Assembly (NCBI GenBank): GCA_001577715.1
Contig: LQAA01000094.1
Location: forward strand, 1-33,318
DNA: 33,318 nt
Reading direction: 5' to 3'
Origin: Candidatus Adiutrix intracellularis
GTDB lineage: Bacteria > Desulfobacterota > Desulfarculia > Adiutricales > Adiutricaceae
Part shown: piece after piece, positions 8,440-16,417 of the stretch
Numbering within the stretch: the stretch's first letter is position 1
How the letters are laid out: the number at the start of each line of letters is the position of its first letter
Translations under genes and position numbers: made by a program
The notes under the pieces: model-generated
Databases searched by the model: none
Told to the model about the DNA's origin: nothing
Seen by the model: only the letters and a program-made list of their open reading frames with translations

Positions 8440-9660
8440 ATAGTGTATTTTCGACCATATAGTCCGAGACTTATCTTAAATTTCGATCGAGATACTCTTT
8501 CCCCTGAAAGATATATTAGGATATCATCACTATAATCAGAGCAAGGCGTTTTGTTCAAGGGAGATTTACTGGAGCAAATTAATCCTTGAGATGGTTACTT
8601 GCAATTAACTATGGGAATACCATAGAATCTCTTAAAGCAAGTACTTTAAGAGTGTTATTCCGATTAGGGGCGTCCAGCCAAAAATATTCATTTATTGTGC
8701 GGATTGTTAATAATAAAATAATTTGAATATTTGAGCAATGATCAAATTGTTCAAGAGTAGATACACAATTTTTACTTTCAAGGTTTCTATTCCATTGCAT
8801 GAAGAGAAAGCACTTGATAAAGAAGTTCTACTTAGCACTACGATTTAAAAAAAAATATTACCTTTCCAACTGATCTAAGTTACAAATAAAAATGATAACT
8901 CGTCTTTAAAGAGTGGTATTGTTTGTAGGCTTTTCTTTACGCCGTAGCTACGAAAAAGAGATAATTAAAATCAGAATAACGATCAGTTTTTGTAGGAACT
9001 TTAAAAAGAGTAAAGACGTAAAGGAAGCTAAGATTCGCCTTAGGGCTATTGTCTTGACCTTAGTTTGTGAAATCAAGCAAAAAGAACAGTAGTTTATTTA
9101 AAAATTTATTAATAATAATTCAATTTTTTCGAATTTATTTTAAACTAATAACAAAAAGACAAAAGTAAAATTTATAATTTACATGAGTTGAAAACATTTT
9201 ACATAACCAAAGATAAAAAGCACAAGAATATAAGTTCAGCTCGAAAGTTTTAATAGTGGTAACTAAGAATTACGGTATAATTACAATTACCAAAAATTTT
9301 GACCAGCCCCTTTATTATGGCAACACGCTTAACAATACAATCCAACAAATGGCTAGAAAAATAAACCATAAATAAGATCTAGAGATTTATAACTGAAGTT
9401 ATTGAAGTTTTAAAATAATTGAAGGAGTCTAAATATTAACACTAAAGAATCTAAGTTAAAAAATCAGCGAACCTGAAAAATAGAAAAACAGAAACTGTAA
9501 CAAACAACTTAATGTAGTAAAATCAGTTATTAGATATCTTAAATTAAATTTTTTAATAATTTTAATTTTTTCTGAAAATAAACCTGGGAGATAAAAATAA
9601 CGCCTTTATAACCGTCACCGTTTTCAATTCCATAAAAATAGATGCGAGAGGCAAAACTTC
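8440..9660 (+). pseudogene. Decayed IS5-like transposase
   Basis: Plus-strand blocks in family order but several frames: GRPAKNIHLLCGLLIIK with FEYLSNDQIVQE and IHNFYFQGF (8660-8790), KNITFPTDLK and RSYEKEIKKI-type pieces (8850-8990), KDVKEAKIRLRAIVLTL (9010-9060), HKEYKFSSKVLIVVTKNYG then IITITKNFDQPLYYGNTLNN (9215-9335), and GDKNNAFITVTVFNS (9590-9630). These match the G-R-P-x-x-x-x-x-L-M-V-G-L-L-x-L-K, Q-E-K-N-I-T-F-P-T-D, G-N-K-V-S and G-D-x-I-N-A-L-L-x-A-A-x-F-N segments of a common IS5-group DDE transposase. Many stops; inactive. I could not define terminal repeats. Confidence 0.65.
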
Positions 9661-9862
9661 ATTCACATCTGTTGATTTTGAGATTTTTACCCACGTTTTA
9701 CACTAATAGAACTCATAATACTTGAGTTATGTCTTTTTTTAAAATATTTTTTAATGGTTGCCTACTTAACCGCGACGGTTTAACTTGAAAATACAGCGAA
9801 GCGTCGCAGCTCACCGCGCAAAAAAATATCAATTTATTCATGGCCGCAGGACTAGATGGAGC
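9661..9862. other. Spacer between IS remnant and the moeA cluster
   Basis: No gene seen. It is AT-rich at its left and gains GC at about 9770-9860, the 3' flank of the small membrane-protein gene. Confidence 0.4.
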
Positions 9863-10087
9863 TTAGAGTATAGCGGCGATTTTTTGTTTTCTCTTTTCCC
9901 AAGCTAACTTATTGAGTCGCTCTGTTTCATTAGATTCTGAAAATAAAATTTCGGCCGGGTCGGTGCTCTCGCTTGGTCCAGTTGGCTCGATAAATTCCTC
10001 GGTGAGAGCTATTGGTTTTCTCCAGTTTATTGAAAGGAAAATAAGTCCCGCGACCAGAATTAAAAATAAGATGATATATAATGACAT
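9863..10087 (-). CDS. Small single-pass membrane protein of unknown function
   Basis: 74 codons from ATG at 10087. Residues about 2-21 form one hydrophobic helix (MSLYIILFLILVAGLIFL), and a polar, acidic linker and a basic C terminus (WEKRKQKIAAIL) follow. It sits 60 bases behind moeA in the same direction, and no good ribosome-binding site precedes it. The sequence keeps normal codon use and no stop, unlike the decayed DNA that follows, so it is probably real. The family is not recognised. The overlapping plus-strand frame is a shadow. Confidence 0.5.
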   Translation of the reverse strand: MSLYIILFLILVAGLIFLSINWRKPIALTEEFIEPTGPSESTDPAEILFSESNETERLNKLAWEKRKQKIAAIL

Positions 10088-10147
10088 AATCTCTGATTTA
10101 CCTTGACTTGGCCTACTGATATGGTTCGTAGTCGTTTGGATATAACT

Positions 10148-11374
10148 TCAAGTGAGCAGATAGGCCTCCAGGATTGTACCGGCGGGTAAAGGTGGAGAGC
10201 CGGCCGGAATTACCGCCAACACCTCGCAGCCAGCAAGAGCATGCATCACCGCATGGCCATGGGCCGCCGCTGTCTTCATCCGCATTACTCCATCAGTAAT
10301 ATCCAGCCAGCCACTAATTATTCTAATATTTTGACTGCTTTTATTAAAGTTGTCAAGTAAAGTAACTTTAGTCGCCCTAAGTCCGGGGTGGGCATAACCG
10401 CTCAATTTTCGGAGACAGGGGCGGCCTAGAAGAGAGAAGATAGTCATGGCGGCTGGAGGATTACCTGACAAACCAAAAATAAGTTTTTCTCCTTTAATTC
10501 CGATAGCGCAAACCCGCCCCGGTTTTAAACCAAGATTCGTTACTAGAATTTCAATTCCGGCTTTTTCCATGGCCGTTGGGGTTAGGTCATAATCCCCTCC
10601 CGAAACTCCGCCTGAACAAAGCAGTATGTCACAAGTATCAAGCCCGCGGGTAATCAAGGTGACTATATCCTCTATTTTATCTCCGGTTAAACCTAGATAC
10701 ACGGGTTCGGCTCCAGTGGTAGCGCAAGCTGCCATAAGAGTATAACGGTTACTATTACGAATAGCCCCGCCTGGAACCAGCTGCTCCGCCTCAACTAGTT
10801 CACTACCAATGGAGATGAGGCCGGCTTGGGGTTTTTTAAATATTTTAGGTCGGGTTAGGCCCTGGGAAGCTAGAGAACCAGCTAAAAAAGGATCAATTAT
10901 TTCACCCCGGCGGGCAATTCGACAACCCGCTTTAACATCTTCGCCGGCGATAATTATGTTGCAACCGGGCCTAAATGATTCAAAAATTGTCACTGTCTTT
11001 TCGGTGAAAGTCGTTAACTCCTGCATGATCACTGTATCCGCGCCTTCTGGAATAGCTGCCCCGGTCATAATTTTAGTAGCCGTACCGGCGTTTATGTTTC
11101 GGCTGGGAACTGCGCCGGCTGGGATCTCCTCTACTACTTCCAGACAGACTGGAGTTTTTCGAGAGGCGTTTAGACTATCGGAGGCTTTAATAGCATAACC
11201 GTCATAAGGTGAGCGGGCAAAGGGAGGAATATCAGTTACGGCTAGAATATCTTCGGCTAAAACTCGCCCTAGCGCTTGGACTAGCGGCACTTCTTCAGCC
11301 GCCATTACCTGGCAACGTTCCAGTAATATATCCAGAGCCTGCTTAAACGGCGCCTTAGTCTCTATTCGTTCCAT
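10148..11374 (-). CDS. moeA: Molybdopterin molybdenumtransferase MoeA
   Basis: 408 residues, the usual MoeA length. MoeA inserts molybdate (or tungstate) into adenylated molybdopterin, releasing AMP, the last step in making the cofactor of formate dehydrogenases and related enzymes. Visible motifs: PPFARSPYDGYA (residues 50-61, the P-x-x-x-S-x-x-D-G-Y-A loop), TGAAIPEGADTVIMQE (104-119), the MoCF fold with SIGSELVEAEQL (188-199), CSGGVSGGDYDLTP (253-266), and GLSGNPPAAM (301-310). The ATG at 11374 has no clear ribosome-binding site and lies 26 bases after the broken TusA-like gene, so it may rely on readthrough transcription from that promoter. The gene is intact. Its survival implies that at least one molybdo- or tungsto-enzyme remains in the genome. 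Confidence 0.93.
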   Translation of the reverse strand: MERIETKAPFKQALDILLERCQVMAAEEVPLVQALGRVLAEDILAVTDIPPFARSPYDGYAIKASDSLNASRKTPVCLEVVEEIPAGAVPSRNINAGTATKIMTGAAIPEGADTVIMQELTTFTEKTVTIFESFRPGCNIIIAGEDVKAGCRIARRGEIIDPFLAGSLASQGLTRPKIFKKPQAGLISIGSELVEAEQLVPGGAIRNSNRYTLMAACATTGAEPVYLGLTGDKIEDIVTLITRGLDTCDILLCSGGVSGGDYDLTPTAMEKAGIEILVTNLGLKPGRVCAIGIKGEKLIFGLSGNPPAAMTIFSLLGRPCLRKLSGYAHPGLRATKVTLLDNFNKSSQNIRIISGWLDITDGVMRMKTAAAHGHAVMHALAGCEVLAVIPAGSPPLPAGTILEAYLLT

Positions 11375-11400
11375 TTTATGGCTTAAAGTTTATCTATGGT

Positions 11401-11614
11401 TTATCTGGTAGCTACTTCTATGGTAGAGCCGGTTTCATTTTTAACTACGGAGACCTAGCGGCCTTTATCTCTTTAGGGCGTATTTAATATTTTTAGCGGA
11501 ACTTTTTTGATCTACTTCCACTTTGAATGGATCTGAATTATTTTTAAGCTCATTTAAAATTGAGAGGGCCGGCTGGGAGTAGGAGAATCCTTGTGTATAA
11601 ATCGTTATCGTCAT
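11401..11614 (-). pseudogene. Broken TusA/SirA-family sulfurtransferase
   Basis: An ATG at 11614 with AGGAAAGGG seven bases upstream opens MTITIYTQGFSYSQPALSIL, followed by NELKN and FKVEVDQKSSAKNIKYALKR, then TAA at codon 49. The continuation is readable in the next frame as VSVVKNETGSTIEVATR, ending at a second stop just before moeA. The whole matches a TusA/YedF-type persulfide carrier of about 70 residues. The active-site motif C-P-x-P is now Y-S-Q-P, so the persulfide cysteine is missing as well. A truncated 48-residue product could still be made because promoter and ribosome site look preserved, but it cannot carry sulfur. YedF-like members of the family accompany yedE in selenium metabolism. 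Confidence 0.65.
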
Positions 11615-11854
11615 ATTCCCTTTCCTTCTTTTTTATGACTACCTTGGGGCCTCCCTGGGTGATCATATCCAAAATATAGAATAAGAATAATGAAGCCTTT
11701 TATTAAATAATATTTAAACTATTTGGTTCAACCGGATTTGTCAAGGCTAAAGTCTGGGATAGGATAGGGGGGCGGTTTCATGGTAAGCGGAACGAACTGG
11801 ACTTTAGGGTTGGTTTAATATATAATATTATCAATTATTATAAGGGAGTTGAGC
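11615..11854. promoter_or_regulatory. Divergent promoter region between the TusA/moeA unit and DUF364 gene
   Basis: The region holds the leader of the TusA-like gene and, on the plus strand, a TATAAT hexamer inside TTTAATATATAATATTA (about 11814-11830) about 25 bases before the DUF364 start. No convincing -35 or operator was seen. Confidence 0.35.
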
Positions 11855-12646
11855 ATGTTGGTTAAGCTGTCTAACCCGGCGGATAAATGGGCTTTTTATG
11901 ACGAATTGATTGCTTCGATTTCTGTGTCAGCCAAGGTTGAAAACTGTGTTATTGGTTCTTATTGGGTCTTAATTAAATCTAATCAGGGCGGCCTAGGGAT
12001 GGCTCATTTTTTGTTTCAAAATATTAGCTCAACCTCCAGGCGTTTGGAAGCTTCAGAGTTGGCGGGGCGTCCCTTAAGCGAAGTGGCCACATTGATTAAA
12101 TCTTGGGATTATCATGCGGCGGCCATCGGTTTAGCGGCAGTTAATGCGGCGGTTAATACCTCGGTTTTAATTTCCGATAGTGTTTTAAATCGTGCTGTTG
12201 AAGAGGCGGAAGGTAGCGCTTTCGATTTTTTCCTCAAACGGGCTGCTGGACGGAAGGTGGCGGTTATTGGCCACTTTCCGAATTTAGAAAAACTGGGGCA
12301 AGTCGCAAACCTATCTATTCTTGAAAGTAATCCTCACCCGGGTGATCTACCAGAGCCGGCCGCTGAATATATTTTGCCAGATCAGGATATAATCTTCATG
12401 ACTGGTACTACCATTATTAACAAAACTATGCCCCGGCTTTTGGAATTAAGTCGTCAAGCCGAGATTTACTTGGTCGGGCCCAGCACACCCATGCTGCCGC
12501 GCCTGTTTGATTACGGGTTTTACTCCTTGTCTGGTATGGTGGTTCGAGATTATGAGGCCATGGCTGCGGCCATCGTCGACGATTCAACTGAGGAAATTTT
12601 TCGGCATGGTGGCATAAAAGTCAACTTAGTTTATCAACAAGGCTAG
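11855..12646 (+). CDS. DUF364 (putative heavy-metal chelation domain) protein
   Basis: 263 residues. ATG at 11855 has GGGAG six bases upstream. An in-frame TTG six bases earlier would touch that site, so I reject it. The N-terminal part (about 1-90) corresponds to the DUF4213-type enolase-N-like domain. The C-terminal part carries the DUF364 signature: VAVIGHFPNL (about 139-148), ESNPHPGDLPEPAAEYILPD, IFMTGTTIINKTMPRLLEL, and YLVGPSTPMLPRLFDYG. Structures of the family suggest binding of a metal or anionic ligand between two Rossmann-like lobes; no reaction is proven. It converges on tonB with three bases between the stop codons, opposite the import operon, which fits a role in handling the imported metal or oxyanion. 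The gene is intact. Confidence 0.8.
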   Translation: MLVKLSNPADKWAFYDELIASISVSAKVENCVIGSYWVLIKSNQGGLGMAHFLFQNISSTSRRLEASELAGRPLSEVATLIKSWDYHAAAIGLAAVNAAVNTSVLISDSVLNRAVEEAEGSAFDFFLKRAAGRKVAVIGHFPNLEKLGQVANLSILESNPHPGDLPEPAAEYILPDQDIIFMTGTTIINKTMPRLLELSRQAEIYLVGPSTPMLPRLFDYGFYSLSGMVVRDYEAMAAAIVDDSTEEIFRHGGIKVNLVYQQG

Positions 12647-12649
12647 GGC

Positions 12650-13587
12650 TCATTTTAAATTAAAGACTAGAGGAATGGTTATTCGGGCCGGAGCCGGGGG
12701 GGGTGGAAAAGGTGAGGCTCGGGCTACCGTACACAGCGCAGCCTGATCAAGAAATGGATATCCGCTAGAACGGCTGATCCGAAGCTCTTGAGCCTGACCG
12801 CTTCTAGTGATGATAAAAGTCACAGTGACTGAGCCTTTCTCCCCAGTTTTTTTCGATTTGGCCGGGTAGCTCATATTACGCTGAAGGTGTTGCTGAATAT
12901 AGTTAAAATTTTCTTTTATGTACCCCTTGACAGTTCCGTCGCCACCACTGAAACCCCAGGAACCAGCTCCGGATCGACTATTTTGATTAGCATTTTGGTT
13001 GATTCCATCATTAAAGGTTTCATTATTGATGGTTCTTCCATCCGGGCTTCCACCCGCCCTGGCTCCGGCAGCCATTTTTACGTTAACTACCTCTGGCTTT
13101 TTTTTTGCTTTGATGGTTACGTGGCCTGATCTCGGTTGGAATGGTTTAGCTAGTGACGGTTCAATTTTAAGAGAAACAGCCTTAGTTGGTGGTGGAGATT
13201 GATCCATTTTAACAATTTCAGGGACCGGAATAATCTTTAAAGCGGACTTCGAAGTCTCTACAAAATCTGCCGTTGTATCATCAACCCTAGAATTAGCTAA
13301 TACTCTCTGTCTTTCTTCTTTAGCTTCCGTACCTTGGTCTGCCATCTTAGGCGGCGTCGAATCGAAGGAGTTGACTAATTTAATTATGATCATTCCGCTT
13401 TTATCTCCGAGTTTTCTCGGTTCATCGTCCAGACCGTGGGGCAGTGAATTCAGGCGGATAAAAAGGGTAGCCGCCAATAGGTGAAGTCCTAGGGAAAAGA
13501 TGCCAGCACACCAGAAATTTAGGGGGGGTTGGGTGGGGGGTCTAAAGCGGGTTTTTTCGCGGAGACTGGGTTAAGGTCGAAGGTCAT
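12650..13587 (-). CDS. tonB: TonB energy-transducing protein, 5' end out of frame at a G7 tract
   Basis: The C-terminal ~90 residues are a TonB domain: YPAKSKKTGEKGSVTVTFII, then RSGQAQELRISRSSGYPFLD and ITIPLVFNLK. Before it is a long Pro/Lys/Asn/Gly-rich linker. The main frame has no ATG in front of its membrane helix (WCAGIFSLGLHLLAATLFI); its first usual start, TTG at 13477, lies inside that helix. An ATG at 13587, four bases after the ATPase stop, reads MTFDLNPVSAKKPALDPPPN and stops at once, at a run of seven C on the coding strand (G at 13522-13528). One more C would join it perfectly to the helix, giving the standard cytoplasmic tail, anchor, linker and TonB domain (about 312 residues). 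So this is a sequencing slip, a phase-variable tract, or early decay. No exbB/exbD is nearby. Confidence 0.85.
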
Positions 13588-13590
13588 GGC

Positions 13591-14340
13591 TTAGGATGCG
13601 AAATGCTTGGTTTGGTCTAAAAGGGCTGGTGGTAAATCGTAGAGTCGGGTAACGGCGTCCGCAGTTATAATTTGATCGGTCGGGCCATCGGCGACCAGGT
13701 GACCATTTTTGATCAACAAGGCTCGACCGCCTAAAAAAACGGCTTGTTCGGGGTGGTGGGTGGTTAGAACAATTGCCAGGCCGGTATCGGCTAATTCCCG
13801 AATGATGGTTAGAAGGCGAAACTGATTACCGTAATCAAGGCCGTTAACGGGTTCGTCCATGATTAAAAATGAACTGTCCTGGACTAAGGCGCGGGCGATG
13901 AGAACCAATTGTTTTTCGCCCCCGCTTATTTCTAAGTAGGAACGGTCGGCTAGGGCGTTTAGGCGAACCCGCTTAAGGACGGTTCGAGTCTTTTTTTCAT
14001 CTTCCGCGCTGAAACGATACCAGGGACTAGCGCTAGTCCGGCCCATCAAGACCATTTCCCTAACTGTATAGTTAAAAATACCGTTATGAGCCTGGGGCAC
14101 ATAGGCCAAAAGGTGGGCTAATTGGTGGCGCTTAAATTGTTCTAGAGGCTGGCCGTTAATGAATACGGTCGCCGGCTCGATAGGGAGAAGCCCTAGAATA
14201 ATTTTTAAAAACGTCGTTTTACCGCAGCCGTTCGAGCCAAGAATATTGACAACTTCCCCCGGAGCTAGGACGACTGAAAGATTCTTTAAAATCTGGCCGC
14301 CCCGATGATAGCTGAATGAAAGGTCCCGAACCTCGATCAT
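13591..14340 (-). CDS. ABC transporter ATPase, FecE/BtuD (metal-chelate) type
   Basis: 249 residues with all ATPase motifs: Walker A GSNGCGKT (35-42), Q-loop Q82 in AYVPQ, signature ISGGEKQ (137-143), Walker B FLIMDE (157-162), D-loop GLD, and switch His in LTTHHPEQ (191-198). Two copies at the cytoplasmic face drive substrate through the permease dimer. The start ATG overlaps the permease stop as ATGA, so translation is coupled. TonB follows four bases after its stop. The family imports iron-siderophores, haem, cobalamin and, in the MolABC branch, molybdate/tungstate. Which of these is not shown by the ATPase itself. Confidence 0.92.
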   Translation of the reverse strand: MIEVRDLSFSYHRGGQILKNLSVVLAPGEVVNILGSNGCGKTTFLKIILGLLPIEPATVFINGQPLEQFKRHQLAHLLAYVPQAHNGIFNYTVREMVLMGRTSASPWYRFSAEDEKKTRTVLKRVRLNALADRSYLEISGGEKQLVLIARALVQDSSFLIMDEPVNGLDYGNQFRLLTIIRELADTGLAIVLTTHHPEQAVFLGGRALLIKNGHLVADGPTDQIITADAVTRLYDLPPALLDQTKHFAS

Positions 14341-15338
14341 GGTCGTTTCCAGTCATACCATAGAGAAAAGGAAAAAATCGGTAGGCAGATTAAAGCGGTA
14401 AAAATACTTAGAGGGAACTCCACTGTCCAGACGGAGCGCACGATAGTGTCGGTAATTAGTAAAAATAACCCCCCGCCTAAAGCGGAGGCCGGTAGTAGAG
14501 TTTGGTTGTTCGGTCCTAGGATTAGGCGCAAAATATGAGGAATTACCAGACCCACCCAATTAATGATACCCGATAAGATCACCGACAGCGAGCAGATTAA
14601 GGTGGCTGTACTGATGAAGATCAGCCTCATTCTAGCGCTTTCTATTCCTAGGGCTCGGGCCTCTTCGTCGCCTTGGCTTAAAATGTTGAGGACCTTACCG
14701 TTTAAGACTAAAAAAATAAGTCCCAGAGCCAGGGGCGGGCCGATCCAAGATAATTTCTCGTTTTCAGCCCGCGATAGGGTACCCATGAGCCAAAAAATCA
14801 ATTGTGGTAATTGTTGGTTAGGGTCGGCTACATATTTTAATAACGAGGTAATGGCGGTGAAGAAGGAAGCGCTAACTAGCCCACCCACCAGGAGGGCTAA
14901 AATAGGCGCTTTAGGATAGAGCTTTGAAAAAAAAATGGAAAGACTCACACCCAGGATCCCCCCGGCAAATGAGAAAATTTGGGTCAGAGGCCAGGAAGAA
15001 AAAATCACTATGCCTACGGCTGCACCACAGGAAGCCCCGGCCAAGACGCCTAAAACACCGGGGGAAACAAGCGGGTTCAAGAACATATTCTGATAAATCG
15101 TACCAGAGACTGACAAAGAGGCTCCCACTAAAATAGCGGTCACTATACGGGGCATTCGTACTTGAAAAAAGAGGAATAAAAATTGATCTTCTCGGGGTGA
15201 AAGTTCTCGCCCTGTTAGCCAGCCCCGCCCTACTTCTAGCAATTCATTCACGGTCATTGAATACCGGCCTATAAATGAGGCCAGAATAACGGTTGCTGTC
15301 AATAGTACTATTAGGATCCATATGGCTTTCTTATTCAT
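14337..15338 (-). CDS. ABC transporter permease, FecCD/BtuC family
   Basis: 333 residues, the usual size, with about nine to ten hydrophobic helices starting with IWILIVLLTATVILASFIG. Family hallmarks: QVRMPRIVTAILVGASLSVS with GTIYQNMFLNPLVSPGVLG (the R-x-P-R and N-P-L-x-x-P-x-x-L-G motifs), and GIINWVGLVIPHILRLILG near the C terminus (the G-x-I-x-F-V-G-L-x-x-P-H motif that contacts the ATPase). The inner-membrane channel works as a dimer with the neighbouring ATPase and binding protein. Both ends overlap neighbours by ATGA. No frameshift or missing segment seen. Confidence 0.93.
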   Translation of the reverse strand: MNKKAIWILIVLLTATVILASFIGRYSMTVNELLEVGRGWLTGRELSPREDQFLFLFFQVRMPRIVTAILVGASLSVSGTIYQNMFLNPLVSPGVLGVLAGASCGAAVGIVIFSSWPLTQIFSFAGGILGVSLSIFFSKLYPKAPILALLVGGLVSASFFTAITSLLKYVADPNQQLPQLIFWLMGTLSRAENEKLSWIGPPLALGLIFLVLNGKVLNILSQGDEEARALGIESARMRLIFISTATLICSLSVILSGIINWVGLVIPHILRLILGPNNQTLLPASALGGGLFLLITDTIVRSVWTVEFPLSIFTALICLPIFSFSLWYDWKRP

Positions 15339-16342
15339 CTTGTCAGTAATTCTTCCACATCTTCATTAGTCATTTCTAGCTGGAAGAAAAGACGCATGAA
15401 TTTTTTAGTTTCAGCTTTAATATCTATAGGGTAGATATTCGGGTGTAAAATGCCTGTTAGCCACTGGAGGCCGATGAGGCGCATGTAAGTAGCCGGACGT
15501 TCTAGCCAGGAAAAGGGCCCGCGGGGGACCAGATAGACTTGGCCCGCCTGAACGGCTCGCAGATGGCTCCAGAGAGGATGCCTAGGGATATTCGCTGCTA
15601 ACTTAGGATTGTCAATAAGAATTATATCCGGGTCATAGGCCAGGAGCTGTTCAAAAGTAATATGAAGCACCGAGTTTTTCATACCGGATAGACAGTTGTG
15701 GACGTTCAGACTCCCGGCTAATTCTAAGGTTAGCGACCGGGGGGAATTACGGCAGACCGTGCTTAGACCATCGGCTTCTTGACCAAAGTAAATGGTAGGT
15801 TTTTGGGATTTATTTAATTTACTTACCACTGCTTTGACTTTAGCTAGGGCTTCTTCAGCGTACGCAGCTAAGGCTTCGCCCCTTTCTTTGCGGTTGAAAG
15901 CCTTACCCATTTCTCGAAAACTTTCGGGGGTCTCTAGAAGGCCGCCTGGGATCTTAATTACTTTTAGGCCCAATTTTTTAAAATTTTTACTAATCTCCAT
16001 CTTATCGTGATAATCGTTATCGAGATATAAGACTTTGGAAAGTTTACTAGCCAAGAGCATTTCGTAGTCGGGAGTAAAACCTTCACCGTACCAGCCGCCT
16101 AGAACAGGGAGGTTATGATATTTTTTTGCTATAAATTTTTTTTCATAATCACGTAAGAGGGTATTCCAGCCGGCAATTAGATCTGGGTCTAGAGCATAGA
16201 GAGCGAAGGTAGAAGGGTGGGTAGCCCCGTAGACGCTTTGGACGTCGTCCTTATCTTTAGCTAGAACTTCGGGAACCGATGCTAAAAAAAAAATAACCAC
16301 CCAGGGGGCCAGGAGCCGTAAACCAAAAGAGATAGGTTTCAT
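15335..16342 (-). CDS. Periplasmic metal/chelate-binding protein (BtuF/FecB/MolA fold)
   Basis: 335 residues from ATG at 16342, with GGAG five bases upstream; a GTG six bases earlier would overlap that site. The signal peptide runs from MKPISFGLRLLAPWVVIFFL to about SVPEVLA. The mature part carries the class III periplasmic-binding fold: YGATHPSTFALYALDPDLIA, LGGWYGEGFTPDYEMLLASK, TIYFGQEADGLST, LLAYDPDIILID, and VPRGPFSWLERPATYMRLIG then LQWLTGILHPNIYPIDI. The G-G-W-Y/F-G-x-G and P-x-G-x-F-S-W segments and the C-terminal ETKKFMRLFFQLE resemble the MolA-type and iron-complex branch. That is recalled likeness, so molybdate/tungstate is a hypothesis. The gene overlaps the permease by four bases and follows the outer-membrane receptor by 75 bases. 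Confidence 0.88.
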   Translation of the reverse strand: MKPISFGLRLLAPWVVIFFLASVPEVLAKDKDDVQSVYGATHPSTFALYALDPDLIAGWNTLLRDYEKKFIAKKYHNLPVLGGWYGEGFTPDYEMLLASKLSKVLYLDNDYHDKMEISKNFKKLGLKVIKIPGGLLETPESFREMGKAFNRKERGEALAAYAEEALAKVKAVVSKLNKSQKPTIYFGQEADGLSTVCRNSPRSLTLELAGSLNVHNCLSGMKNSVLHITFEQLLAYDPDIILIDNPKLAANIPRHPLWSHLRAVQAGQVYLVPRGPFSWLERPATYMRLIGLQWLTGILHPNIYPIDIKAETKKFMRLFFQLEMTNEDVEELLTR

Positions 16343-16417
16343 AAACACTCCGACGAAGGGTTGGGCGGCTGCCGATGACTGATAGTAAGTTAATACACCG
16401 TCGTCCTGAAGGTGACC

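Noticed and set aside
8609-8800. 63-codon minus-strand frame
   Set aside because: It is antisense to clearly readable IS5-like transposase blocks.
13522-13540. G-rich stretch as a G-quadruplex regulatory element
   Set aside because: The G runs are explained by proline codons of TonB on the other strand, and the spacing does not clearly give four equal tracts.
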